From NCBI GenBank assembly GCA_016177205.1, contig JACOVS010000039.1, forward strand, positions 1 to 54,754: a stretch of DNA of 54,754 nucleotides. The letters run 5' to 3'. A program made the position numbers and the translations under genes. The stretch's first letter is position 1, and each line of letters begins with the position of its first letter. The notes below the pieces were generated by a model that ran no database searches, was not told where the DNA came from, and saw nothing but the letters and a program-made list of their open reading frames with translations. Below, piece after piece: positions 40,697 to 48,162 of this stretch. The DNA comes from Candidatus Aenigmatarchaeota archaeon. GTDB lineage: Archaea; Aenigmatarchaeota; Aenigmatarchaeia; JACPZZ01.

Positions 40697-40903
40697 CTAT
40701 CTTGACGCCAGCTTTATGTCTTCGCGTTTAACCGTAACGCGGCCCGCATGGTTTGCAGCCGCAATGGCCTCCCGTGCGATCTGTTCCGCGATCTCGGTCA
40801 GAACTTCGTTCAACGCGTTAACCGCTGACAGGGAAACGCGCTCTGCTCCGGCCTTTCTCGCTATGCGTTCCAGCGGTGCGGAGGGGAAAGATCCTGCCAA
40901 CAT
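40697..40903 (-). CDS. Archaeal histone
   Basis: A 68-residue histone-fold protein that wraps DNA as dimers and higher oligomers. FPSAPLERIARKAGAERVSLSAVNALNEVL and VTVKREDIKLA match the fold; there are no tails. ATG 40903 gives the usual start, with AAGGA 8 nt upstream; a GTG at 40909 would add two residues. A TATA box TGTATATAAATC lies about 45 bp upstream on the minus strand (near 40946-40958). Confidence 0.96.
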   Translation of the reverse strand: MLAGSFPSAPLERIARKAGAERVSLSAVNALNEVLTEIAEQIAREAIAAANHAGRVTVKREDIKLASR

Positions 40904-40944
40904 TTTCACGTCCTTAACTTGATCCTAAAAGCTTATGAGAAACA

Positions 40945-40958
40945 TGATTTATATACAT
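40945..40958 (-). promoter_or_regulatory. TATA box for histone gene
   Basis: TGTATATAAATC on the minus strand, about 40 bp from the histone start, giving a short leader that contains AAGGA. The gap to TFB (40904-41090) otherwise holds a plus-strand TATA-like CTTTAAATG at 41026-41034 that fits TFB expression. Confidence 0.6.
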
Positions 40959-41090
40959 TGGCGGGTTTTCCGTCCGATTATCGCATTTCTCTGGCCTGGC
41001 CGCACGTCGCCTTATAAGTACCGATAGCTTTAAATGCTTGACTGCGAGAACTATTTAGCTGGCGTTTCCAGCGCTAAATTGGTGATTTTG

Positions 41091-42035
41091 ATGGTAAAAA
41101 AGGAAGAAAAAAAGAAAGATTTTGTCTGCCCGGAATGCGGTTCCAAACGCTTGTCAGAGGACGCTAGCCGAGCGGAACTTGTTTGCATGAAGTGCGGCTT
41201 GGTTATCAAAGAGTCTATGATAGACATGACGCAGGAATGGCGCGCTTTCGACGAGGAACAAAGATCGAAACGCGCGCGAACCGGAGCTCCGCTTACGCAC
41301 ACAAAACACGACAAGGGCATGACAACCGAGATCGGCAAGGGCCCCGGGGAATTGTTTAAAGTTTCTACGAAAAAGCGTGCCCAGTATTACCGCCTTCAGA
41401 AATGGCACAAAAGGCTGATAGAAAGCAAGGACCGCAATTTGTCCTATGCGCTGTCTGAATTGCAGCGCCTGGTTTCTTATCTTGGCCTGTCAAAGAGCGT
41501 GCACGAGCAGGTCGCACAGCTGTACGAGCAGGCCGTCGACAAGGGCCTGGTGCGCGGCCGCTCGATGGAATCCGTAATCGCTGCTTTAATGTACGCGATG
41601 TGCCGCGAGTATAACACGCCCAGAACGCTGGACGAAATCGCCGAAGCGTCGGGTGTTGAGAAGCGCGAGATAGGAAAAACTTACCGCTACGTTTCGCGCG
41701 AGATAGGTATTAGAATTCTACCGGCAAAACCGCAGGACTACATTCCGCGTTTTGCCTCTATGCTTAACTTAAACGACAAGGTACAGGCCAAGGCTGTCGA
41801 GGTGCTGGAAAAGGCCGGTAAATTCGACGTAACGTCAGGCAAAGGCCCTACCGGTGTTGCTGCCGCTGCTTTGTATATCGCTGCGGTTTTGTGCGGCGAA
41901 CGTCGCACGCAGCGCGAGGTTGCGGACGTTGTGGGCGTCACGGAAGTGACCATAAGAAACAGGTACAAAGAAATCGTCAACAAGCTCGGCATTGAGGAAG
42001 AAGTAGAAAAGAACATTGAAACCATGGGCGCTTAG
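41091..42035 (+). CDS. tfb: Transcription initiation factor TFB
   Basis: The archaeal TFIIB, bridging TBP-DNA and RNA polymerase. The zinc ribbon is FVCPECGSKR...LVCMKCG (C13, C16, C32, C35), then a B-reader/linker with ERWRAF-type EWRAFDEEQRSK, and two cyclin repeats ending with the helix-turn-helix EVADVVGVTEVTIRNRYKEI. ATG 41091 gives 314 residues; the longer frame enters the TATA region. Recognition is strong. Confidence 0.97.
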   Translation: MVKKEEKKKDFVCPECGSKRLSEDASRAELVCMKCGLVIKESMIDMTQEWRAFDEEQRSKRARTGAPLTHTKHDKGMTTEIGKGPGELFKVSTKKRAQYYRLQKWHKRLIESKDRNLSYALSELQRLVSYLGLSKSVHEQVAQLYEQAVDKGLVRGRSMESVIAALMYAMCREYNTPRTLDEIAEASGVEKREIGKTYRYVSREIGIRILPAKPQDYIPRFASMLNLNDKVQAKAVEVLEKAGKFDVTSGKGPTGVAAAALYIAAVLCGERRTQREVADVVGVTEVTIRNRYKEIVNKLGIEEEVEKNIETMGA

Positions 42036-42171
42036 AATAGATTTTTGTTCTTATCCGCGATTTTCAAACACAGTATGCCCGGTTTTCCATTGGTCAAAGT
42101 TCCGATATAATCGGACAGTAAAGGTTTAAAAGGCGGATTTTACAAATAATGTTTAGTATCGGAGGAAACGT

Positions 42172-42372
42172 ATGTTTGGGATATTTAAGAAGAGCGCGAA
42201 AAAGGCCGCTAAAAAATCGGGCGGCAAAAAAGCCTTCGGCGGGTTTTCAATAAACTTCAACGGCAGGAAGGAAACGTTGGAGCAGGTTTTCGGTTCCAAG
42301 CCCATAGGTCCGAGCGAAATGACCAAAAGGCTGTGGAAATTCGTCAAGGGCAAAAGGCTGGGCTCTCGATAA
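42172..42372 (+). CDS. Basic 66-residue protein with half-SWIB-like C-terminus
   Basis: Starts MFGIFKKSAKKAAKKSGGKK, a Lys-rich tail, followed by LEQVFGSKPIGPSEMTKRLW...KGKRL, which resembles the first half of a SWIB/MDM2 domain (LxxxxG...xR.EVxKxLWxYIKxxxL). The usual second half is missing and the gene ends there. A strong GGAGGAAAC ribosome site and a TATA-like GGTTTAAAAG about 45 bp upstream support real expression. Chromatin binding is possible but inferred. Confidence 0.7.
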   Translation: MFGIFKKSAKKAAKKSGGKKAFGGFSINFNGRKETLEQVFGSKPIGPSEMTKRLWKFVKGKRLGSR

Positions 42373-42442
42373 GACCGTTTGTCTAAACCTTTTGTGAAGG
42401 CCTATTTTTATTGCTCGTTTACTTATTCTTGTCAAGGTCAAA

Positions 42443-42994
42443 ATGAGAAAAGGGGTTGCCAGCGTTGTCGTATTGGTAATGCTTCTGCTGGGGGCGGTAG
42501 CCCTCATCGGGGTGGCTTATCAGTGGCTTTCCGGAAACCTGAGCGCGGCCTTCGGAGGCCTGTACCCGCAGGACACGTTCTGCACAACCATGTGCATAGT
42601 TGACGGCGGCGAGGTTTCGCGTGTTTTGGTCCCTCTGGATGGCGACACGGTCATAAAGGCACGCGTTATCAATGACGGCGCAGTCCCGAAGAGCTATGTA
42701 ATAAAGTATTATCCAAACTTCACGCCCGAATTGTCGCTCATTGCAGCCCAGCCAGTGATAACCGTGCCCGCATCAGGATCGGCATTCGCGGAAATTGCCG
42801 TAAAGGGCCTGATAGTAAGGAACAGCGACATTGATTTCAATATTACCGCAATCAACATTAACGACAACAAGGACAACGTCTCTTTCGGCATACTCACCTC
42901 GGTCAGCACCGCGAACGTTCCTGACGCGGGCCCTGCCTGGTTCCTGCTCATACTGGCCGTTTCCTCGGCCCTTGTTTATCTAAAAGCTGGATGA
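42443..42994 (+). CDS. Pilin-like surface protein with C-terminal helix
   Basis: A 183-residue exported protein. MRKGVASVVVLVMLLLGAVALIG is the archaeal MRKG-type class III signal and helix; a beta-rich outside domain (about 40-160) follows with three Cys near its start; the C-terminus is a second hydrophobic helix, GPAWFLLILAVSSALVYL, ended by LKAG, like a sorting or anchor signal. It overlaps the 3' end of trm1 on the other strand by 47 bp. Family unknown. Confidence 0.72.
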   Translation: MRKGVASVVVLVMLLLGAVALIGVAYQWLSGNLSAAFGGLYPQDTFCTTMCIVDGGEVSRVLVPLDGDTVIKARVINDGAVPKSYVIKYYPNFTPELSLIAAQPVITVPASGSAFAEIAVKGLIVRNSDIDFNITAININDNKDNVSFGILTSVSTANVPDAGPAWFLLILAVSSALVYLKAG

Positions 42995-44063
42995 TTTTTT
43001 CTATCCGGGCTATGCCCGCGTCCGTCTTTACCGATGTGCCGGAGAACTGGGTGCGTGTTGCGCTGAAATTAAGTTTTTTCAGCCTACTTATAACTTCGGG
43101 CATGGGTGGCGTGTTTTTGAAAATTCGCTTCGATATCCTGTGTATGTCATGGTAAAACGGCGTGTCATCCTCGTCGATCATGGACATGATTATCCTTCTG
43201 GCTTCTTTTGGTTTGTTAAAATTTCCATCGCCCAGTTTGCCCAGGATTTCAAAGCATATTTTTTTGTCGCGCAGCCGCCCGGCCCACACCGGGCCCATTT
43301 CTCTCGGAACCGCGCCACATATATCGCAAAGTGTTTTCCCGCGCGTCTGGTCAAACGTACACATCCCGCACCCTCTGCAATAATAGAATTTTTTTACGTA
43401 ATCCCCGCCGCCCTCGGCCACTTGTAAAAATACCCTGAAATAGTGTGCTGTGGCATGCGACAACAGAGGCCGGACAGATAAGCTCTGGCTCCCAAAATGC
43501 GTTGCGACAACGCCTATCAGGTTGCGGACGCCAACTTCCTTAAAGCATTCTGTGCGTTCCAGTTTGACGCCGTACCTTTCTTCGCACGTCTTGGAAAAAA
43601 TTCCGGCAAGGGCGCCGCAGTCCGTTGCCGTAATTGCCAGGTAAGAATCGCGCTTGGCGTTCTCCGCCACTTTATCCAGAAAATAAACAGGGGAGCCGAA
43701 CGGGTCTATGTCTATGAAGTCAAATTTCTTCGGGTTGTCTTCCAGAAAAGCGTTCGCGCCTTTGCACGACACGATGACCTTGTCCGATACGCCGTTAACG
43801 GCCGCGTTTTCTTTGATGTATTTTACCGCGCTTTCGCTGGCATCGTTCGCAACTACCGATGCTGCGCCAGTTTCCTTAGCGTATCTCACAGCACGCGCGC
43901 CCGCCGCTGACAGCAAATCGCACAAAACCGCATCCTTGATCCCGACCGCCTGCAAAAACGCAACGGAAATGTCCCTGGACAATTCCATGCCCGGGTTATA
44001 GAACGCCTCCTTACTGCTGTCCGGTAAATGAAGCGAAACGAGCCCTTCTTTAACGGTTTTCAT
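42948..44063 (-). CDS. trm1: tRNA (guanine(26)-N2)-dimethyltransferase Trm1
   Basis: SAM-dependent methyltransferase for G26 of tRNA. DLLSAAGARAVRYAKETGA and FDFIDIDPFGSPVYFLDK are core motifs, with TDCGALAG and the C-terminal zinc module YYCRGCGMCTF...CDICGAV. 371 residues, archaeal length. The tRNA-Gln here has G at position 26 (34934), so it is a possible substrate. Its 3' end overlaps the convergent pilin-like gene. Confidence 0.95.
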   Translation of the reverse strand: MKTVKEGLVSLHLPDSSKEAFYNPGMELSRDISVAFLQAVGIKDAVLCDLLSAAGARAVRYAKETGAASVVANDASESAVKYIKENAAVNGVSDKVIVSCKGANAFLEDNPKKFDFIDIDPFGSPVYFLDKVAENAKRDSYLAITATDCGALAGIFSKTCEERYGVKLERTECFKEVGVRNLIGVVATHFGSQSLSVRPLLSHATAHYFRVFLQVAEGGGDYVKKFYYCRGCGMCTFDQTRGKTLCDICGAVPREMGPVWAGRLRDKKICFEILGKLGDGNFNKPKEARRIIMSMIDEDDTPFYHDIHRISKRIFKNTPPMPEVISRLKKLNFSATRTQFSGTSVKTDAGIARIEKIIQLLDKQGPRKRPV

Positions 44064-44103
44064 ATAACCCTTTTAGAAAGGGTTAACAAAATATAAATTA
44101 CCG

Positions 44104-45228
44104 CTACACTTCCTCGTCCTTGACTATCTTGCCTATGTGGTGTATGAACTTCCTCACATATTCGCGGTGTGAATAAATCTCCTTGTCCGGTATCTCCGTT
44201 ACCTTGCCTTCACGGACTTTCTTCCTCATCTCTTCAAGACGGTTGAATATGTCCACGTAATGCCGCTCCACAAGCCCTTCATCGACAAGGTATTTTTTGA
44301 ACGCGCTCTGTATCTCATCCTTGTTGTCGGGAAGCTTCTTAACGGATTTTAACGCCGCTACAACAGCCTTTGTCATAACGTCGTAGCTTTTTTCCACTAT
44401 CCTCTCCTTCTTTTTCAGTTCCAGCGCATCCGCGACCTGCAGCATCCTGTTTACGAATTCATCGGCCTTTTTCAGCCACTCATCAAGATCCTGGCCCTTA
44501 ATGTCGTTTATTTTTTTGTGTTCCACCTCTTTTCTGAACTGGTTTATTTCGTCCAGCCAATCCGCATATTTTCCTTCTATTATCTTGGTATCTACAAGGT
44601 GCTTGCGAAATTCTTCTGCGGCCCGTCCGGGCGACGGCGGCGAGAAACCCAGCGACATCAAAACCGCTTGCGTCATGTCTATCATCGCATAATAGCAGTC
44701 CTCCGCAACCATGTATAATTTGACTTCATTGACCCTCCGCAGCCTCTTTGGAGCCTTGTCCAACAACGCATCGGCCGCTTCTTTTGTTGCGGGTATGCGG
44801 CCCAGTTCAAGCAGCCTTTTGACCGGCATGAAAAATCCCGTATCGAAAACGGGTATGCCGTCGCGAACGAAGTTGTAAATCAGCGGATGCGACGTCCGTA
44901 CCATGTCCCAGAATTCCGTCAGGGTGTACGCCGGCTGTACGATTATGTCCTTGTTTATCTCCTGCGCCATTATGTCGATCTCGACGTCGATTCTTCTTTT
45001 CTCCTCTGGCGTGAAATTTACCTTCGTGTCGTCGATTACAAGAAACATGTCTATATCCGAATTGCTGCGGAACTCGTCCCTCGCCACGGACCCGACTAAA
45101 ACAACGCACTTCACGTATTTGCCGAACTTGTCGAGTATCTTCTGTGTCAACGCCTTGACCATGTCGGCCCTGCGCTTGCGCGCTATGTCCTTGATGGATT
45201 TTCTCTTGGGTATTGATTTTATCCTCAT
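44104..45228 (-). CDS. Nucleotidyltransferase with HEPN-like domains (long form, locus B)
   Basis: A 374-residue paralogue of 24620-25699. VLVGSVARDEF...SDIDMFLV gives GS (G46, S47) and D58/D60, so it appears active. The linker (EFWDMVRTSHPL...DGIPVFDTGFF) and first HEPN-like unit follow; FRKEVEHKK there contains R-x4-H, the pattern of catalytic HEPN RNases. A second helical unit ends the chain. It is the last gene of the 51396-44104 operon, 2 bp after the short form. Confidence 0.82.
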   Translation of the reverse strand: MRIKSIPKRKSIKDIARKRRADMVKALTQKILDKFGKYVKCVVLVGSVARDEFRSNSDIDMFLVIDDTKVNFTPEEKRRIDVEIDIMAQEINKDIIVQPAYTLTEFWDMVRTSHPLIYNFVRDGIPVFDTGFFMPVKRLLELGRIPATKEAADALLDKAPKRLRRVNEVKLYMVAEDCYYAMIDMTQAVLMSLGFSPPSPGRAAEEFRKHLVDTKIIEGKYADWLDEINQFRKEVEHKKINDIKGQDLDEWLKKADEFVNRMLQVADALELKKKERIVEKSYDVMTKAVVAALKSVKKLPDNKDEIQSAFKKYLVDEGLVERHYVDIFNRLEEMRKKVREGKVTEIPDKEIYSHREYVRKFIHHIGKIVKDEEV

Positions 45229-45230
45229 TT

Positions 45231-46094
45231 TTATTCCTCTGCGTACCCTTTCAGGAATTTATTCATCGCCTCTACGAATTCGCCGGTTTCGCGCCGCTGC
45301 TTCTCCAAAACATCCCCGGGTATGTTTTTTATTTCCTTGTGGTCTATTTTTTTCCACAACTGGAATGTGTGCACGTAATAATCCACGTACTTCTGGTCAA
45401 GTTTTCCCTCCTTAACCATCCTCTCCAGCACCGACGGAATTTCGCGCGGCTCCGGCTGGTGCTTGTACGCAAGCATGGAAACGGCCTGCGCGGAGGCCGT
45501 CATCGCGTCATAGTACCGTATGATCGCCGCCCGTATGTAATTTTCCGCCTTTTCCATGTTCTTCGGCGCTATTTTGGAGTAAAGCCTTATCGCCTCCTGG
45601 GACGGCGTTATCCTGCCCGCTTCCAGGAGCCTTTGCGTCGGCTTCAAAAAGCCCGCGTCATAAATCGGGTAACCGTAGCGCAAAAAATTGAACAGTATTG
45701 GGTCGCCGTGCCGTATCCAGTCCCAGAAGTCGGTTATCGTATGGACCTGCGGGTGCAGATCGCCGATGCGGTCCGCAATAAGCCTGATATTCTCGTCGGC
45801 CCTGTCTATCTGCTCGGGAAATATTTTGGGATCCGTGTCGTCCAGGATAATCAGCACATCAACGTCGCCCGCCTTTTTCGCGCCTTTCGCCGCAGACCCG
45901 AACAACAGCACGCCTTTGACAAGGTCCGGAAATTGTTCCCGCACTATCTTTGCAAATTTCATGGCCTTTGAAACGCGCGCCTTAGGCTCATAGTCCTTCC
46001 CTTCCGCTCTCTTATCAGCTTCCACAAGAACCCTTCCGCTTTTTATTGCGAGCCCTGAAATATAAGCTTCTACCTTAATTCTTCCTTCTTCCAC
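45231..46094 (-). CDS. Nucleotidyltransferase (short form, locus B)
   Basis: A 287-residue paralogue of 25696-26445, but with the catalytic motif intact: LLFGSAAKGAKKAGDVDVLI (G66, S67, D77, D79). The linker reads DFWDWIRHGDPILFNFLRYGYPIYDAGF, and one HEPN-like unit with WKKIDHKEI follows. It overlaps the end of the endonuclease IV-like gene by 25 nt; an internal start is possible. With the downstream long form it repeats the long+short pairing of locus A. Confidence 0.82.
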   Translation of the reverse strand: MEEGRIKVEAYISGLAIKSGRVLVEADKRAEGKDYEPKARVSKAMKFAKIVREQFPDLVKGVLLFGSAAKGAKKAGDVDVLIILDDTDPKIFPEQIDRADENIRLIADRIGDLHPQVHTITDFWDWIRHGDPILFNFLRYGYPIYDAGFLKPTQRLLEAGRITPSQEAIRLYSKIAPKNMEKAENYIRAAIIRYYDAMTASAQAVSMLAYKHQPEPREIPSVLERMVKEGKLDQKYVDYYVHTFQLWKKIDHKEIKNIPGDVLEKQRRETGEFVEAMNKFLKGYAEE

Positions 46095-48094
46095 TTCTCT
46101 GGAAGCAGTCCAGGCCTTTCCGTGGCAACGCGCCCGAGGTACGTGTGCTCTTCTTCCGGGACTGCCAGCGTGCCGGCCAGCGGCGCGAAGAAATGGTTTT
46201 GTATCACTGTCATTTGCCTTTGCTCCGAGAATTCCGATTCAGGCGAAACGCCGTAGAATTCCGGCGGCAGTTTGTCGGGATCCATCTCTTTTTCCAGGTA
46301 TTCTACGATGAGCCTCATGGCATAAACGCTGGAGCGCATCCATTCCAGCGGGCTCTGCCCTCCACCCCTTTCAAAAATAACCCAGCCGTCCCTGAAGCCT
46401 TTTTTTCTCAATTCGTACAGGTAACGGTAAATAAGCTCCTGCGCCTCCGAGCCCACGTAAACCGGCGCGTGCGCGGGGTGTATCGGTTTTGGCTGCCCCA
46501 CATGAATGGCTTTGCAAAACGCGCCGCCGTCCGGCGGTAATTCCTTGATCTCAAGGTCGATGTTTAAGTTATGGGTTAACATGTGCTCGAAATCGAGCGC
46601 AATGAAAACCAGGTCCGACAGGTAATTGGCGTTGCCGTTGAACTCCCTGATTTTTTTTACTAATTGGTAAATGTGCTCGGAGCGCACGATTCTCAGCAGG
46701 CCTTCCTGTTTTTCCGTGATTTGAGGCGTCTCAAACATAGCTACGATTTTGTTTTCTTTTATGTACTCCTTCATTGTCAGTTCCTTTCCGCCTTTGTTTT
46801 TTTCTATTGTGAACTTTCCAGTAAAAGGGTCGCGGTACTGCATTTTAGAGGAGAAATGCCCGTTCACGTACTCCATCGCAACGACTGTCGAGACTAAAGC
46901 TTGCACGCGGCGGTCGTGGCTTCTTAGAAGGTTATCGACTGTTATATCTTCGTCGCCTTTGAACGCCTTGCCCTCTGCCCGGAACTGCGCGCTTAATTGG
47001 CTTTTAACATATTCCGTATGGCAGATTGTTTTCCATTGCGGCGATCCCTGCAGCAGCCTTCCTACGATTTCATACGCCAGCCGCTCGTCGTAACCGAAAA
47101 ACGGGACGTATTTGTTGGACATTTCATCCTTGATGAATTTTTCCGCGTAATCGTGCAGCTTGTCCCTGACATTGTTTCTCATCCTGGCAAAGTACGCGTC
47201 CAGCTCCGCGCCCCGCCGGTTCAGATTGTTGAATATTATCGTTACGTAATTGTCTATCGAACCCTGCCCCCGGTTTATCGCCTCGGTCTGTTGCGTGATG
47301 AAATCCTCGGTCGGGACCGGCGCCAGCACGCTCCGGCGGTTTTCGTCCAGCATTGGAACCTGGACAATGTTTCCGTGCGCCCTCAATTCCTTCTCAAGGT
47401 CCTGCTTCATGTCCCGCCACATCATCTTGCTTATGTTTTCCCGCACCTCGCCTATGGCTATGCCAGCAATAGGCGACAGGTATTCGTTGGCAGTGTCCTG
47501 GAATTCCCTGTGCCTCGGATCCGTAGCTTCCGGTCCGCCGCCGACTATGTAGTTTTCAAGTATTATCCTCCTTATCGTGACGATCTGTTCGTTTGTAAGG
47601 TGGGGGTATTCCTTTGACCTGAATTTGCGGTTTTCCCCATCCCCCGAGGGCTGGAAATACAGCAGGACATAGTACAGTGTGTTTCCGTCCGGCGCGACTA
47701 GTCGTTGGAAGCGATAACCTAACATCGAAGACCCGATTGTGGGCGGCGGTTCTGAAGAAGCGTGAAATAGCATGTACGACGTTTTCGTCCTTACCGCGCC
47801 TTTTATGTGGTCGGTTAGCCTCTCGTGGAAAATGTCCCAGATGTCTTTTACCGCGTGCTCTAGTTTCATGTCGAACTCTCCGTGTATGCCATAATTTAAT
47901 CCCAAATCTTCGCGGGCTATGGTCAGTTGCTGCTCCAAAAGGGGTTCCATGAATTCCGACGGCGATTCGATGTCCAGTTGAACAAAGGTGACTCCGTACG
48001 TCGCCGCGGACATGGCCTTAAACCCGAGCCCCAGCAGATCCGGCGTCTTGGCTATCCCCCACCACCCGCTTGATACGCCTATTGTGTACACCAT
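46070..48094 (-). CDS. Endonuclease IV/xylose isomerase-like TIM-barrel protein with large insertion
   Basis: A 674-residue protein whose ends form one TIM barrel. Metal-site residues of the Nfo family appear in order: H71 (GIHGEFD), H111 (LFHASSE), E455 (AMFETPQ), D501 and H504 (LDFEHM), H531 (AIHVGQ), H539/H542 (IHPAHAP) and E575 (VIFERGGG). Between H111 and E455 lies an insertion of about 340 mostly helical residues unlike anything I recognise. The fold prediction is good; whether it cuts abasic DNA, RNA or isomerises a sugar is open. Confidence 0.78.
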   Translation of the reverse strand: MVYTIGVSSGWWGIAKTPDLLGLGFKAMSAATYGVTFVQLDIESPSEFMEPLLEQQLTIAREDLGLNYGIHGEFDMKLEHAVKDIWDIFHERLTDHIKGAVRTKTSYMLFHASSEPPPTIGSSMLGYRFQRLVAPDGNTLYYVLLYFQPSGDGENRKFRSKEYPHLTNEQIVTIRRIILENYIVGGGPEATDPRHREFQDTANEYLSPIAGIAIGEVRENISKMMWRDMKQDLEKELRAHGNIVQVPMLDENRRSVLAPVPTEDFITQQTEAINRGQGSIDNYVTIIFNNLNRRGAELDAYFARMRNNVRDKLHDYAEKFIKDEMSNKYVPFFGYDERLAYEIVGRLLQGSPQWKTICHTEYVKSQLSAQFRAEGKAFKGDEDITVDNLLRSHDRRVQALVSTVVAMEYVNGHFSSKMQYRDPFTGKFTIEKNKGGKELTMKEYIKENKIVAMFETPQITEKQEGLLRIVRSEHIYQLVKKIREFNGNANYLSDLVFIALDFEHMLTHNLNIDLEIKELPPDGGAFCKAIHVGQPKPIHPAHAPVYVGSEAQELIYRYLYELRKKGFRDGWVIFERGGGQSPLEWMRSSVYAMRLIVEYLEKEMDPDKLPPEFYGVSPESEFSEQRQMTVIQNHFFAPLAGTLAVPEEEHTYLGRVATERPGLLPEKWKKEELR

Positions 48095-48120
48095 TTTATT
48101 TCACCGCGCATGTTTTTTCT

Positions 48121-48162
48121 TTCCCTTAAGGATTTCTTTTTTCTTAAAAAAGAAAGGCTTAT
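48121..48162 (-). terminator. Repeat copy 3: T-rich hairpin after a stop codon
   Basis: Directly after the TAA of the 633-residue gene, the minus strand reads CTTTCTTTTTT, a 3-nt loop, AAAAAAGAAA and CCTTAAGG. It is a diverged relative of the copies at 10265 and 13218, again between two genes of one strand. Confidence 0.5.

Noticed and set aside
48095..48162. Separate promoter between the 633- and 674-residue genes
   Set aside because: Only the T-rich hairpin and CCTTAAGG are evident; no convincing TATA box on the minus strand.
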